DNA of 64,000 nt from assembly GCF_040802235.1 (NCBI RefSeq), contig NC_133174.1, positions 138,561,213-138,625,212 of the forward strand, in the 5' to 3' direction. The DNA comes from Manis javanica. Its lineage: Eukaryota; Chordata; Mammalia; Pholidota; Manidae. A program made the position numbers and the translations under genes. The notes under the pieces were generated by a model. The model ran no database searches. It was not told where the DNA came from and saw only the letters and a list, made by a program, of their open reading frames with translations. Position 1 is the first letter of the stretch; each line of letters opens with the position of its first letter. Below are positions 32,796-45,420 of this stretch, one piece after another.

Positions 32796-32799
32796 CAGT

Positions 32800-33115
32800 G
32801 TATTTCTGTATTTTGTTGTTATTGTTGAAGTGTAGTTCTTATACAATGTTATGTTGGTTTGGGGTGTACAGCACAGTGATTTGACAGTCATCTACAGTAT
32901 GAAATGCTCACCACAATAAAGGTAGTTCCCATCTGTCACTATATGACACCGTATTATTGACTACATTTTCTATGCTGTGCTTTTTATCATTGTGGCTTAC
33001 TTATTTTGTACTTGGAAGTTGGTACCTCTTGATCCCCTTCACCTATTTGTTCCCTTATTTCTCTATTTTTGAATGTGCTTGGATTTGTCAGTGTTTCCTC
33101 TATACCTATTAAATA
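32800..33115 (-). repeat. L1 3' end, antisense
   Basis: The wording GAAGTGTAGTTCTTATACAA, GGTGTACAGCACAGTGATTT, AAATGCTCACCACAATAAAG, CTATGCTGTGCTTTTTATC and CTTGATCCCCTTCACCTATT matches the reverse complement of L1 3' regions common in non-primate placentals. It is short and 5' truncated. Confidence 0.8.
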
Positions 33116-33309
33116 AAAGCATAGCCTTTTGGGAAACAAGCGCGTGTCCAGAGCACATCAGTGATTTCAGGAAATCAACCAATTGTGCAGATGCAGGCTG
33201 AGGAGCAGATGGGGAAACAGTCTGGGAAAGAGAAAATCTATCTGAAAAGCGTCTCAGAAACGGAGCTCACATTACAGGCACAGTCTTGCTCTTCCTTTCG
33301 TGTTCTGAG

Positions 33310-33354
33310 CATGTGGAAGAAAAAACAATTCTCCTTGACCCACTTGCAAGGCTG
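33310..33354 (+). other. Possible micro-exon (weak)
   Basis: A very good pyrimidine tract ends in CGTGTTCTGAG at 33309 and is followed by 15 open codons (HVEEKTILLDPLARL) to a GTGAGG donor at 33355. Both ends are phase 0, as in the candidate exons at 42.8-48.3 kb. It is too short to be convincing alone. Confidence 0.2.
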
Positions 33355-34189
33355 GTGAGGCCGTGGCTGTGTCCCAACATGCTGAGGGCCGGTTGTGCTC
33401 ACTATGCGGCAGCTTCAGACCCTCAGCAGGAAGATCGTATGGTGTTGGCATTGGAAGCACTGGCTGCCACGGGCATGTGACCTAGATGGATGCTGCGCTG
33501 GGGGCCTAAGGTGACTGCAGCCCCCTGCTGAGCCACCCACTGTGGGTCCCAAATCCAGGTTTCTGGTGGTTGTTTATCCAAGTGCAGAGATAACATCATA
33601 GCCAGATGGAATAAGCACCGATCGGTGACATTTGAGGATTTTGAATTGGAGCTGGCTGCAACTTGATTTTTGTCTTATTTGAAATCTTGCTGTGTATTGA
33701 ATCATTTTTTAATGTCACAAAAATCCTGTCCACTAGTTCATATTTGCCAGCTATTTGAAGAGCATGTTTTTCGTAGGCAGTGATGGTAATTAGATCTGCG
33801 TCATGTCCTCCTCACACTCGCAGAGACCTAGTACTTCGGACTAGTGGCCCTACAAAGCCACAACTTTGAGCTGGAGGCAGCTTTTCCCCTGCAAAAGGAA
33901 TAAAGGCCACAGCAAGTGGGGCTGAGTGCGTAGCTTGGTGCGGGAGCAGGGCTTGCCTAGAGGGGGTTGGCACAAGTGTCGCTCAGGGAGTGGAAAGACT
34001 CTTGCAGGTGATGCAGTGCTGGCTTTACTCCATTGGGGAAATCATACAGTGTCTCCTGGGGGCCTGGCCGGTGGGCCATGTCCATGTCCCCCTTGAAGTG
34101 GGTCTTCATAGGCTTGGTCAGTTGCCCCTCCAGCCCAAGTCACAGGTGCCTTCTGAGGTGGTCCTCCCCTGCCTTCAAGCCTTTCTGGA

Positions 34190-34590
34190 ATTTTCTCTCT
34201 TCCCTCGGCTCCTCTTGCTCCCTCCCTGCCCTCTCTTTGCCTCCTTCCTTTTCCCCTCCTCTGTCCCCCTTTGCCCCCGTCTCTCCGCCCTCCCTTGTCA
34301 CCCCCATGGCCATTCTTCCCCCAGCCCTTCTTTCCTCCCCACTCCCTCCTCCCACTCCTCAGAACCAGACCCCTCATCTGTGGGGCCCTCCTTTCCCGCT
34401 CTCCTGCCCACTCTCTGCCATCCCATCACCTGCCTTCCCCTCTCGAGCTCCTCTTTCTCTCTCAAGCTGCCCCTCCAGCCCCACCTCCTTCCCCTTTCCT
34501 TGTCTGTCTCCCCCTTCCCGTGTCTTGGCCCCGTAGCCTGCTCTTTCCCTCCATCCCTCCCTTCATCCCAGGCAGCTGGGAGGAGCCTCT
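34190..34590 (+). repeat. Polypyrimidine (C/T-rich) low-complexity tract
   Basis: About 400 bases are dominated by C and T on the + strand (CTCCCTCC, CTTCC and CCCC runs), with few purine interruptions. Long open frames in several phases here (for example 33990-34763) result from the low-complexity composition and are not genes. Confidence 0.85.
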
Positions 34591-35639
34591 GGAGGTGGGG
34601 AGGGTTGCACCTTGTTGGACACCCCAGTCGTGTCTGCTTCCCCACCGGCGTGAAGGCCTGCCTCACAGAGCCAGGATTTGGGGGAGTCGCTGGGACGCAG
34701 GGCCGAGAACAAGCCCTGGGAGTCAGGCAGGCTGCGGCAGAGCCGACTCAGCACGGGCGGTGATGCCCACCTGGACCAGGATCAGGGATCCGTGGAGGCT
34801 TTAGGGCACTCCTTGTCCGCGCACCATCAGCAGCGGTGAGCCATCTGCGAGGGAGCACAGCTTATGTGGGACGAGACTTTGTCTTCCCCTTGGAGCCTCC
34901 CTTGGCTGGACGGCCCTCCATTGCAGCCTCCTCCTCTAGGGCATGGCCAACCTTACCCCATGCCTGTACCCTTAGCTGCCCATTGCCCCCGCCTGGGTCT
35001 CTCAGCCCTTCATTCCAGCTTGCCTTCCTCGCTGCCTCTGCCCGATTTGCTACCCCATCTCTCTACTGCCAGCCTGCTGTGGGGTGGCAGGGAAAAGCCT
35101 CGTGGGGAGCCCCTGGGGCTGCTCATAACAAATGAGGCAGCAGTGCCCCCAACATGCCTCCATCACTTCAGAGAGGAACGATGTTAGCTCCACCTGACAC
35201 TGGGTGAGCCTGGGCCTCAGGGTCCCCTTAATAAGCAGAGGACTGGCCTCAGTGGCCTTCCAGCTGGAGTGATCTTGGCTTACTAAGGCCCATGCTGCTC
35301 CACACACAGTACATCTGTGGTTTCATGTAAGTCTCTCATTACCCCACCAAGCTGGGTTTCCCCACTTTGCACATTCAGTAACCAAGGTACAGACGCACCG
35401 TGCGTACGTAAGAGAGCCTGCCATGTCAAGGTGCTTCCTGATGGGGTTGGTCCAGGTTCTGTCCTCTGAGCTCTTGCCCAGTAGGAGCAACTTGATGACT
35501 GGAAAGGTGGCTCCAGTGGGGACAAACCTCAAAGCTGGTCAAGGGAGGTGGCTGTCTTTGGCCAGCTGTTGTCCCATCATCTCGTGTATGAGCTGGTGTA
35601 TGGTTCTGCCAAGGTGGCCCCCGTTTAATCATTGCTTCA

Positions 35640-36000
35640 GTGATGGCAAAGGCACTCAGTGTTTCTTAATCACTTGCTCTTCCCACTGCCTTCACCCCTG
35701 TCCCTCAATTTGTACATTACTAGCTCCTTCTTGGCATTTACTCCTCAGCTCCTCACCATGTTTGGTCACCCAGTCTAAGTGGCTATTCAGCCCCTCTGTG
35801 GCACAGCACCCCATGGTAATTTGCTGGCCAGCACTAGTCACTCATATTGCCTTCCTTTGTCTCTTCCTTTGTTCAATGTCTCTCTCCCTTTCCGTTTACT
35901 AGACTGCCTCCCTGCGAGTGTAAGACCATGTCTGTCTTGATCCCTTTGTATCCCCAAGGCCTGAATACTGTGCTTGCTTGACACCCAGCAGGCGCTCATT
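35640..36000 (+). repeat. L2 fragment, sense
   Basis: TCAATTTGTACATTACTAGC, GTTTACTAGACTGCCTCCC, AAGACCATGTCTGTCTTGAT, CCCTTTGTATCCCCAAGGCC and AGCAGGCGCTCATTAGG are the usual L2 3'-end phrases. Confidence 0.75.
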
Positions 36001-37354
36001 AGGGGAGATGGGAAGGGATGGGCAGCACTTTCCCAGGCAAAGAAGCAGGACAGGGCATTTCTATAAGGCAAACAATGTGTGCAAAATCCAAGGAAAGAAA
36101 AGGCTTTCCACCTTCAGAAGGATGGGGAAGCCTTTCAGCTGAAGGCCAGGGTGTGGGAGAAGAAAATCCACAAAGCAGGAAAGACATGTAGGAGCCTGAT
36201 TGTGGGCACCCCCGAAAGCCACCTGGAGGCATTGTGATGTTTGAAAGCAGGGGAGACACGCATTCAGTGTCTCATTTTAACGCTGCTTCTCTGCTGGCGA
36301 GCAACATGGACAGAGGCGACGGGAGGGGTGAGCAGTGTCCTGGCCGAAAGAGGGGCTCCATCAGACAGGAAGGCACGTGTGGACTGTGCTTGAGGACCTG
36401 GCTTGGAAAGCAATAAAAGGCACGTATGTTGAAACGTTAGCATTTCTAGCTCCAGCTTCAGCCTTCCCTGACCAAAAGTGCTGGACTTGAATATCAAGAC
36501 ATGGCAGAGGGCTGCCTTCCTAAGCATCCTGTAACCTGGTGGCACCAGCGACACCCTCTGAGAAAAGGGAATGTCCTGTCACCTCCCACCAGCTTGTCCT
36601 GCAGCCTAGACCTGTTGGCCCCTCCCAGAGATGGATCCTCTGAGGACCGCTCCATGCAAGGCAAGCATTAGGTCCCTGGGCATGCAGTGTAGCACATGGG
36701 CCTGAGCCAGCACACACACTGCAGGTCTGGAGTCCGGGATGAGGCAGCCTTGGCTGGAGGACCCCCTGTGTCTGAGGAATGGGCTTTGAACCCCAGCCCC
36801 ACCCACCGCCTGCACCACACACCTTGTAGCTGTGGATTTAACTTGACATCAGATGGGATGGCCAAAGTTTTGGCAAGCCCTGGTAAAGAAGGGAAGGATT
36901 GAGATGTCACTTCCTCAAATGGGAACTCGCTGCCTTGTCAGGAAGGAAATTGCCCTGTGAGCAATTCGGCCTGGTCATAAATATCCCCCGTGATCCTTCA
37001 CACCAGCACAGTGCTTTGTCTGGCGACAAGCTCCTTCCCATACACCAGCCCACAGGGGCTTCCCAGTGGGCCCAGGAGGGACATCAGGGCCACGCCTGCT
37101 ACCAGGAGAGGCATGGGCAGGGCAGCACCTGGCAGCCAGAACTCCGTCCCCAGCCCAGGGCCTTGCTCTCTCTGCCAGGTTTGCACAGGGCCAGGCCCAG
37201 GCCCAAGAGGTCCTTGTGCTGCACAGGGAAACTCAGCCTCTAGGGCCAGTGGACAGGCAACGGGGCTGGGACACAGAGAGAGGCGGGGAGCAGGCTGCGT
37301 GCTGAGGAGCCTTGAGTGTCTGGCTCAGCCTCTCATTCCTTCTCTTTTTTTTTC

Positions 37355-38800
37355 TTCTTTTTGGTTGTATTGAGGTAAAATTCACATCACATAAAAGTCA
37401 CCATTTTAACCATTTTAAAGAGTACAGTTCAACAGCACTTAGTCCATCCACAGTGCTGTACCACCATCAGCCCTATTTAGCTCCAGAAGCTATTTATAAC
37501 CCCCAAAGGGAAACCTCATACTCAGAATGCAGTCACTCCCTGTTCCCCCTCTCCTTTCTTTTTCCATTAAAACATGTATTAAAACTTATTTGTGGACCTC
37601 AGCACATAGAGCAGTGAATGAAACCCACCCTCCTCTCAGGGCTGCCTGCCAGAATCATCTTTGGGCTGGGCAAGGCCCCTCTCTCATTTCATGGTTTTCC
37701 CCACATCCTTTCCCCCTTTGTGGGCACCCACCCTAATGCATTTGAGAGGAGTCTCTGAATATGTGTGTTCTTGTAAAGTATAGTGTTGTTTTGTGTATGT
37801 GTTCTTAATTTGCATAAGTGTTATTGTGCTATAAATCTAGTTCTGTTTCTTAAAAAAAAATCAGCACTATCATTGTGAGATCAGTCCATGTTGCATATAC
37901 ATCTAATTGCTTCAACTTGCAGCTTAGTTTTCTATTTAGACTACCCGTTCTCTTGGGGATGGAGAAATGGCCCGTCCCCAGGTCCATGCGATGCCAGAGT
38001 GGCCACCCTTGGACATGTCCCAGTGGGACCTGCTGTGGCTCGGTGGACCATAGAGTACACATGTACATCACCATAACACTAGGAGCCCTGCTGGCTTGCT
38101 CTCCGAAACAGCAGGGCATTTGCATTCCCCCCAGCAGGGCAAGGGGCCTCGGTATTTTCCAACTTCCCAATACTTGCCCAACTGCTGGAGGCTAAATGAA
38201 GCTTCCTGCCTTCTTAGTGAATGATCCTGCCTTGTAGGTTTGGTTTCAGACATGAAACATCTATTCATCTTTCCTTCAATTTCCTTTTTTTTTAATGTTA
38301 TCATTTTGTGAACAGAAATCTTTTAAATTTGTTTAGTTGAATATATCAATTTGTATGGATTAAGGTTTTATGTTAGGTCTGATCCTTGGCCTCTTCAAGG
38401 TCAAAAGGTATTCTATATTTTCTTCTAATAGCTTTATGTTTTTACCTTTTATATTTAGGTTTTGAATCCATCAGAAATCAATTTTTATATGTGGTGTGAG
38501 ATGGGGACCTAGCCAGTTCTCTCAACGCTGTTTGCTCAAAAACCCTTCCTTTGCTTATTGATTCATGGTTCCAACTTTTACATATGTATTAACTGTCAAT
38601 TATTTTTCCTTGGGGTCTCTTTCTCTTTTTCTCTTGCATCAGTACCTATTATTATTTTTCAAATTGCTATAACATCGTACTATATCTTATTAATTCTAAT
38701 ATCTGGTAGGATATGTCTTAATCTTTGCTCTTCCTCTATACAAATTGATTTCTGTATTTCAAGGCCTTTATTCTTTCAATGTCTTCTTTCCTTAATTCCT
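37355..38800 (-). repeat. L1 3' UTR plus ORF2 segment, antisense
   Basis: It starts with the antisense 3' UTR (TTGTATTGAGGTAAAATTC, CCATTTTAACCATTTTAAAG) and TCCATCCACAGTGCTGTACC. It continues through CATTTGCATTCCCCCCAGCA, then the antisense ORF2 phrases TAGGTTTTGAATCCATCAG, TATGTGGTGTGAGATGGGG and GCTCAAAAACCCTTCCTTTG. It is decayed and 5' truncated. Confidence 0.8.
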
Positions 38801-38949
38801 GTACCAGCCAGCGCATGCCACCAGCCCTGCGTTGGCAGCAGGACAGGAAGCCCTCCTCCCTCCTGGATCCCAAGCAGAGCTACCCCTTCGTGGGAACCCA
38901 GGGCTTCAGGCCCCTTGCTATTTCAGGACCCACAGGAACACCCTGAGGA

Positions 38950-39070
38950 AGGCAGCCCCATGTTATGGATAAGGACACGAGGCTCAGAGAGAGTCGGTGA
39001 ATTAGAGTGATGGGACTTCAATCCACACTTCTTGAGTCCCTGTCCTTGGCTCTTGTCACTACACTACACT
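38950..39070 (-). repeat. MIR fragment, antisense
   Basis: CCATGTTATGGATAAGGACA, CGAGGCTCAGAGAGAGTCGG and GTGATGGGACTTCAATCCAC give the antisense MIR order of counted-base, gap and tRNA-like core. Confidence 0.65.
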
Positions 39071-39459
39071 AATACACAGTGTTCAAGGAAAACAGACAGC
39101 TTACACCCTAAGGCACAAATACTAGCCACTACCACTGTCCACCCAGATGGGCAAGGAAAGGGACAGCATGGCCAGAATTGCCTTAAATGGGCAAAAGCTG
39201 AAGACCAACAGGCATTTCAAGGGAAATCATCAAGCACGGTTGGGAGTCTGTGGTCAGAGCAGAGCAGGGTTGGGAGATAATGGAAGCAGTTCTGGAGCCA
39301 GATGGGGAGACATTTCAGGGGTGGATATAGAAGCAGTTGAATGAATGGGTCTTAACAAATCAAGCACCCCTACACTCCAACAGGCAAGATTGTGCATGTG
39401 TTTGGGGTGTAGATAATTCTACACTGGTCCACTTGTTCCCAAGCTGACTTGGGGACCAG

Positions 39460-39600
39460 TAGCTTAGAGCAGTGCTTCTCATACTATTTGGAATGGAAAG
39501 ACAGTTTTTCAACCTCTTTTTTGTCACAGTCTATACTGTGACACACAAACCCCACACTTCAGTATTGCAGCCACGCTGCTTTGCTAAAACATACCTTCTC
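39460..39600. repeat. Probable hAT-type DNA transposon remnant
   Basis: AGCAGTGCTTCTCATACTAT, GAAAGACAGTTTTTCAACC and TATACTGTGACACACAAACC resemble MER-class nonautonomous elements. I cannot name the family, and the boundaries are guesses. Confidence 0.3.
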
Positions 39601-40544
39601 TTGCTGCTGTCCTCATCTCGTCAACCAGCAGTAGCTTGTGGGCCATGCTTTGCATAGCAGGGGTGCAGAGGACCGTCCCTCTAGAGATCGCTCCCAGCCT
39701 GCAGGTTTTAGGCCACCGTGCCTCTGCTCCTGGTCAGCAAAGGCTGTCCTGCCTCTACTCCACCTTGTGAGGCTCTCCTGTGGCCAGGCCCTTTGGGCTT
39801 GTTCCCCAACTGAGAGCCCAGTTTGCCCTGTACTTATTTTGGCTCCCAGTTTCCTACTCTCTGAAGGCAGCAGTTCATACAGTTGCCTCCCAGAGCCCAG
39901 AAACCAGTGGACCTAAGTTGACTGATTATCTCGTCTTTTTCATTTGGGGGGCCCAGGCCTGCCCATTCTGCACCTAATGTGCTAAACAAAGAACACATTG
40001 ATTTCACCTGGCCTGGGCTCAAAGGGTCCCTTGTGGCCTTCAAAGCAGAGTTCCAAAGCCAGAGGTCCAGCTTCTCTGGTGGTGGCACTCCCGAGGCTGT
40101 TGTGCAGTGGTGGAGGGGCTTTCCGGTGGGCCTGACTGCAGAGTAACAGCTGAGTGAATGCTCCCAAGGCAGGCCAAAGGAAGACTGTGTTAAGGGAAAT
40201 GGGCCATCTGAGGTCAAAGGAATAGAATGTGCCGCAGCGATCGCTGAGGTTCTGTCCCACTTGAATGTTCTGTGGATCAGAAAGGGATTTGGCTAGGAAG
40301 CCTAGTGTGGCTGATCTGTGTCCGCTTTCACCCATGGCCACAAAGACAAATCTATTGCATCAGCATTTGCGTAACATCTTCTAGCTGCTAGTCCCTGTGC
40401 TGCATCCTGGGGAGGGAGGTCAGTGAGGAAGCACACATGGTTTCGATTCTGGAGATACACAGAGTTCCCAACCCAGAGGGGAGCCAGAAGGTAAACATCC
40501 GTAATGGGGCACAATTGTGCAAGTATTGACCAGGCTGGGTTTTC

Positions 40545-40640
40545 AGATCCATGAGGACAGCGATCATCCTCTGGCTTGGTTACGATTATGGACTCAGTGC
40601 CTGGTGCTCACCTAATATTTGTTGAATGAAGGCTCTTAAT
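40545..40640 (+). repeat. L2 3' end, sense
   Basis: CCATGAGGACAGCGATCATC, CAGTGCCTGGTGCTCACCTA and ATATTTGTTGAATGAAGG make up the L2 terminus. Confidence 0.75.
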
Positions 40641-40654
40641 GTCCCTATCCTGGG

Positions 40655-41130
40655 TCCCTGTGTTTGACACAGTTGTATGTGTCAACTTGGCCAGGCTATA
40701 GCCCCCAATTATTCAATCAAACACTAATCTAGGTGTAGCTACATAAGTATTTTGTAGATTTGGTTAACATCTACAGTTAATTGACTTTAAGTAAAGAACA
40801 TTACCCTTCATAATGTAGGTGGGCCTCAGCCTATCAGTTGAAAGACCCTAAGAACAAAATTGAAGTTTCTGGTAGCATCAGCTCCTGCTTGAGAATTCCC
40901 AGGCTGTGATTCCCGATGCTCTGTCCTATGGATTTCGGGCTTGCCTAGCCAGCCCCATAATTGAGTCACCAACTGACTTCAATAAATTGAGTAAGCCAAT
41001 TCTCTGCAATAAACCTGTATCTCTCTATGATTTACCTATCTATCTCCATCTACCATCTACCTATATACCAATCAATCAATCAATCAATCTATCTGTCTAA
41101 GGGATTCTTCCAGAGGAACAGTCAGTATAT
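40655..41130 (+). mobile_element. MLT2-type solo LTR of an ERVL element
   Basis: The order matches the MLT2 long terminal repeat: GTGTCAACTTGGCCAGGCTA, TCAATCAAACACTAATCTAG, TTGACTTTAAGTAAAGAACA, ATAATGTAGGTGGGCCTCAG, then CAATAAATTGAGTAAGCCAA. The 3' part is expanded by a microsatellite before a CTTCCAGAGGAACAGTC-like end. No internal retroviral sequence adjoins it, so it is a solo LTR, and it encodes nothing. Confidence 0.8.
41030..41098 (+). repeat. (ATCT)n / (AATC)n microsatellite within the LTR
   Basis: Imperfect ATCT and CTAC units precede five AATC units (about 41069-41089). Simple repeats at this point are usual in MLT2 LTRs. Confidence 0.85.
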
Positions 41131-42765
41131 ACACGTCACCATCCTCTGGGACCACATTCGGACTCCATCCCAGCCCCCAGGTTTTTTACCCATCTGTTCT
41201 GCCACCCTGGTGGCTTTAGGCAACCCGTTCCTCTGTCTGGGCTTCTATCTTACCTGTCCAACAAAGAAAAAGGACAGGCGATCACTAAGGAGCATTCCAC
41301 TTGTGACACTCTAGGAGTCTCAGTGTTTTAAGCCACCCAACGAAGATTCTCATGATCATTTCAGGAATACAAGCTGAATGCTCATACCACTGGATGGGCT
41401 CACAACCACCTGAGCAACTGCAGTGAAAGGGTGTGCCTTGAGAGCTGGGGTTCAGCACTGAGTACAGGTTGAGTGTGACATCTCAGGACTGTGTCTCATC
41501 TTGAGCAGCCCCAAATTTGAAGGCATAGAAGGCATGTTTGCCAGATTTGCCAATGATTTGCCAAATTTTCCAATTGTACCAAGGCTTGGAAAGAAGGATA
41601 TAACCATTGCTACTTGCAGCACCCTGACCAAACTCAACAAGATGACTTTTTAAAGGGTCACATAGAAAGCCATCAAGTTTTAAAAAATAAGTTTTATTCT
41701 CCTGATTAAAGATCTCTGGCTCTGAAGAAACACAAAGCTCAAAAGAGGCCCAGAGAGTAAGCTGCAATGTCCAGGATGAGAGATGTCATGGCTCCTTGTC
41801 AAGCAGACGGTGCCCACAGTCTTGAGCGAAGGCCTGGCACGTGCAGAAGAAGACTACGGGGGTGGGTGAAGGGGATAAACAAGGGAAGGGGCTGTGCGGC
41901 TGTATGTTAGAGGAAGCTTGGTCCCTTCTTGAGGTCTCTATAAGCCTGCCCTGGGTAGGAGAGAGCAGGCTTGCCAGCTCTGGGCCCCTAAGATGAGCCA
42001 TTAGCTGTATGTTAGAGCAAGCAGCTGGCTACAGGAAGGCTGTGTTTTGTCAACATACAAAACAAGTGCCTTCTGTGATCCCAGATCCCAGTACCAGATT
42101 GTGGGCTGTCAGCGATCCTGTAGTGGGTCCACTGGCCAGCATAGGAGGCTAAATGAGTGAGTTGTAGCCTTTGGAGCCTGAGAAGTCTTTTTCCTACACT
42201 CCAGGTCATTCATTTGTTCATCATTCTTTCATCCATGCAACAAACCTCTCCTGAGAACCAAAGAATACTCAGACTCTGGCAATAAGGAGCTTCTGGGCCA
42301 GAGGGCTCTCTGTGGCAAGATGACCCCTGAGCCATGCATCAGTAAGACCTGTGCTGAGAGCAAAGAAGCCTTTGTGCAGAGTTCTGACCCTCTGTCATTG
42401 GCCGCCTGTGCTGGAGATGGAGGCCACATGTCAGCAGGAGTGCTGGCCCAGCCTGGGATGGGGTGTGGAGCCCACAGGAGACATGCCCAACACTGTGCCT
42501 GGGATGGAGCCATGACCTTAGCATCACGGGCATCACGGTATTTGCAGCAGCCTCCTCTCCGCATGTTGCCAGAACTACAGTGACAAGTGGTGGCATCACA
42601 GGTAGCAGAGACACGAGGGAACTCTCCCTCAAGGAGGTGTGACTCATCAAGGGTGAGAATTGCCAGACAGCAATGACGCAAAAGCCTTGGAGATGAGCTT
42701 GCCAATTAGTATGGAAAAGAATGAGGTCCCAATGGCTTGAGAACTCCAAATCTGTCCTTTTTCAG

Positions 42766-42855
42766 AGCAGGAGGAATTCTGGAGGCAGCCTGGAGCTCCG
42801 CATGAAGCAGGAGAGTCGCAACGGAGCCCTACGGATAGAGCTGCTGAGCCACAGC
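42766..42855 (+). CDS. Candidate orphan exon A
   Basis: The acceptor CTGTCCTTTTTCAG ends at 42765 and the donor GTGAGT starts at 42856. The 90 bases are open in phase 0 and encode 30 residues ending in a GALRIELLSHS run. The segment keeps several CpGs, as in an exon under constraint, while the surrounding DNA has few. I do not recognise the protein. See the candidate gene described under exon D. Confidence 0.35.
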
Positions 42856-44200
42856 GTGAGTTTCCAGGCTCCTCAGAATTTAACTGGGAAATTCATCTAC
42901 TGTGGTGTGGAGGTGGATTGGCTACCAGGGATGCTGTAGGAATGCACAAGTGGGGAGCCCGCTTGTCAGGCCCACTGCCCACAGGGCTCCCCACTGCTTC
43001 CTTCCACTGGTCTAGGGAAGAGGCAGCCACAGTTCCTTACCTCATTCTTTGCATCCAGAACCCACTGCCTTGCAAACCATCTTGTGTCTCTTTGGAGTGG
43101 GGGCTCAAATTTTGCCTGGGCGTAACAAGAGAAGAATTGCAAATGTTTCGTCTCCTAGAGCCTCTAGCTAGTCAGGGCATCACAGAATTCCCTGGTCTCC
43201 TATCTGAGCTGACCTGTGGCACTGATGAGCCACAGGTGAGTTTGGGCACAATGACACAGATGCAAAACTGATTGCTCCAGTGGCTGGGCTCCCTGTATTG
43301 GTTGTATCCCTCAACTGCCACTGGATGCTCCAAGGTGACTTGGCATTTCTGCCCCTGCTGCAGAGGCCATTTATCAGCACCATAGATATTTAATCTGCAG
43401 CCTGAGCTGGAAGCGATAGCTGTAGACGGAGGCCAGTGAGAGGCGCAGTCCCCATTGGTGGGGCTGGCTTTATCATGGCCAAGTAGATAATGAAGGGAGG
43501 TGATAATGAAGGTACCTTTCTCCTCACCCTGAAAAGCTCATGCTACCCCATGGTTCTACAGCATGCAATGTGCACTTAAAAAGGAGGTAGGCAGCAAGCA
43601 AGCAGACAAAGGGACAGGGCTGAGGACCTTTGGAGACAAACAGAGGTCTCCCTACAGAACTTACTGAGCCCTTCATTCTACTGCCGTTGCTACCACCACC
43701 ACCATGGCCAGAGCCTTCTCTGGGCTCCCCACACCCACCAGCACATGCCAGGATTTGTAGGGTCTTCCCAAGGGACTCCACATCTCTTGTTGAGAAAGGA
43801 GGAGGGAATGGCTGCTGAGAAAGGTCCATAGGATGTAACTGGTTTACCTTGTGATGAATCAAGGAAAAATGAACTGGGAGGGGCAGGCGGGTAGGCCATG
43901 GGGCCGATCAGGCTCTGCCTTTCACAGCAGTTGTGTAGGAAATTACAGCTGCTTCTGGACAACCAGAGTTCTCCTTACATGAGACACACATTCAACGTTT
44001 GGAAGCTATCGGAGAGGGTTGCCTGCCTTTAGAAAAAGACTACCAGGGGACATTCCTGATGAGGTCCACTGTTCTTCTTAGACAAGATGAAAGGCAGGGG
44101 AGCAAGGAGCCATGGTAAATACCTCCTAGTTGAGAAGGGCCCGTGGAGATGCCAAAGTCATCCCCCAAGTTCTGCAATGAGCCTCCAAAGGTCTGTCCAG

Positions 44201-44281
44201 CTGAACGGAGCCCAGTGTTGGCTGGTTGCCTGGGAATATAACTTGATGAAAAACTTCTGGAAGGCCTTGAGCAGCAGCTCG
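44201..44281 (+). CDS. Candidate orphan exon B
   Basis: An AG ends at 44200 (GGTCTGTCCAG, only a modest pyrimidine tract) and a GTGAGA donor starts at 44282. The 81 bases encode 27 residues in phase 0 (including CWLVAWEYNLMKNFWKAL) with no stop. The tryptophan- and tyrosine-rich composition is unusual for random frames. The weak acceptor makes this the least certain of the four. Confidence 0.28.
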
Positions 44282-44734
44282 GTGAGACGGTCTCATCAAG
44301 CCTGACTGTATCATTTGCTCAGGGGCTAACAGTGGGAAGTGGGTGAGCGGGGACCTAGCTTTCATTGCCCACTGCATTTAGAAATCTGTGTGTCTTTTTA
44401 GGACCATCAAGTCTAATAAATATTTATGTTTACCTGTTTAAATCAGTAATAGTGGTTCTGGACTAAGTGATTTTAAAACTCCAGCCCAACTGTGAAATTC
44501 TGTTATTATATTTTGTGATAATAAAATATTATGAATAAATGGAAGCACAGCCTACATTTTCTTTGCTCCAGTTAATGGCATCTGCGAGAAGCCAAGCTGT
44601 CTGGATCCTGAGGCAGTAACCTAAGCACCGGTGTTTTCTCGAAGTCTATTTAAATTGCAACAAACTCCTGGGAAATGCTCAGCTGTTTCTAAGATGCTCA
44701 TGTTGTAAATTTAACTCTTGACAGGGTCAAAGGC

Positions 44735-44820
44735 TTGGCTGGCACCCCTTCTCACAGGGCTGGCCCCCAGCAGGCTCTTGGAGATGTTTGTTAAATAAAT
44801 AGGTGAATGAATGTCTGGAC
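44735..44820 (+). repeat. L2 3' end, sense
   Basis: GGCCCCCAGCAGGCTCTTGG, AGATGTTTGTTAAATAAATA and GGTGAATGAATG form the L2 terminus. Confidence 0.6.
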
Positions 44821-45329
44821 CTTTGCCCCCAGCCATCTTCTTTCCTAGGAAGTTTGACTATTTCTCCCTCCATCTTCACTCCTATCTGCCAGCTAGTCCA
44901 CATTAGTGTGGGGCTTGGGAGAATACGGCAGGTGGAGGGGACACGATGATCTGAATTCTGTGTCTAGGTCACCATTCCACTCTCTTTTTTCCCCTTTTCT
45001 TTGAGTTGTTTCCTTATTGAGGCTTCTGCTCCACTTTCTCATTCCAGCTTGTTTGAAGAAACCCCAGATATCTGGTGTCTGGCCCCAGTCGCATGTCCCA
45101 CTGACACTTGTCACATATGCAACCCTGGAGTGGCTGTCCCCCAAGGGCAGCCTGTGTCTTCCAACATTTTTCTTCCACTTAGACTGCGCTCTTCCAAGTT
45201 GATGAGAGAGTTTCCGATTTCAAATTTCAGCTCAGATAACAACCTCTCCCTGGAGCTTTCCTTACTCCTTATGGCTTCAAAGAATGTTTAAGTCGGAAGA
45301 AACTTCTGCATGCATCAAATCCAATACCC

Positions 45330-45420
45330 CATTGTACAGACGGGAAAACTGATGCTCAGAGAGGGTCAGGCCATGCCCAGCGCCGCAGAGCCCGGCAGGA
45401 GGGCAGCAGAGCCTCCTGAC
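45330..45420 (-). repeat. MIR fragment, antisense
   Basis: CCATTGTACAGACGGGAAAA, CTGATGCTCAGAGAGGGTCA and CCCAGCGCCGCAGAGCCCGG follow the antisense MIR order. Confidence 0.6.

Noticed and set aside
33990-34763. 257-residue + strand open frame rich in Ser, Pro and Leu, with a second overlapping frame of 167 residues
   Set aside because: Both follow from the polypyrimidine tract, which lacks stop codons in several phases at once.
42229-42705. 158-residue minus-strand open frame with a Cys-rich stretch
   Set aside because: I found no recognisable family or splice signals, and it starts next to an L2-like end. It may be chance.
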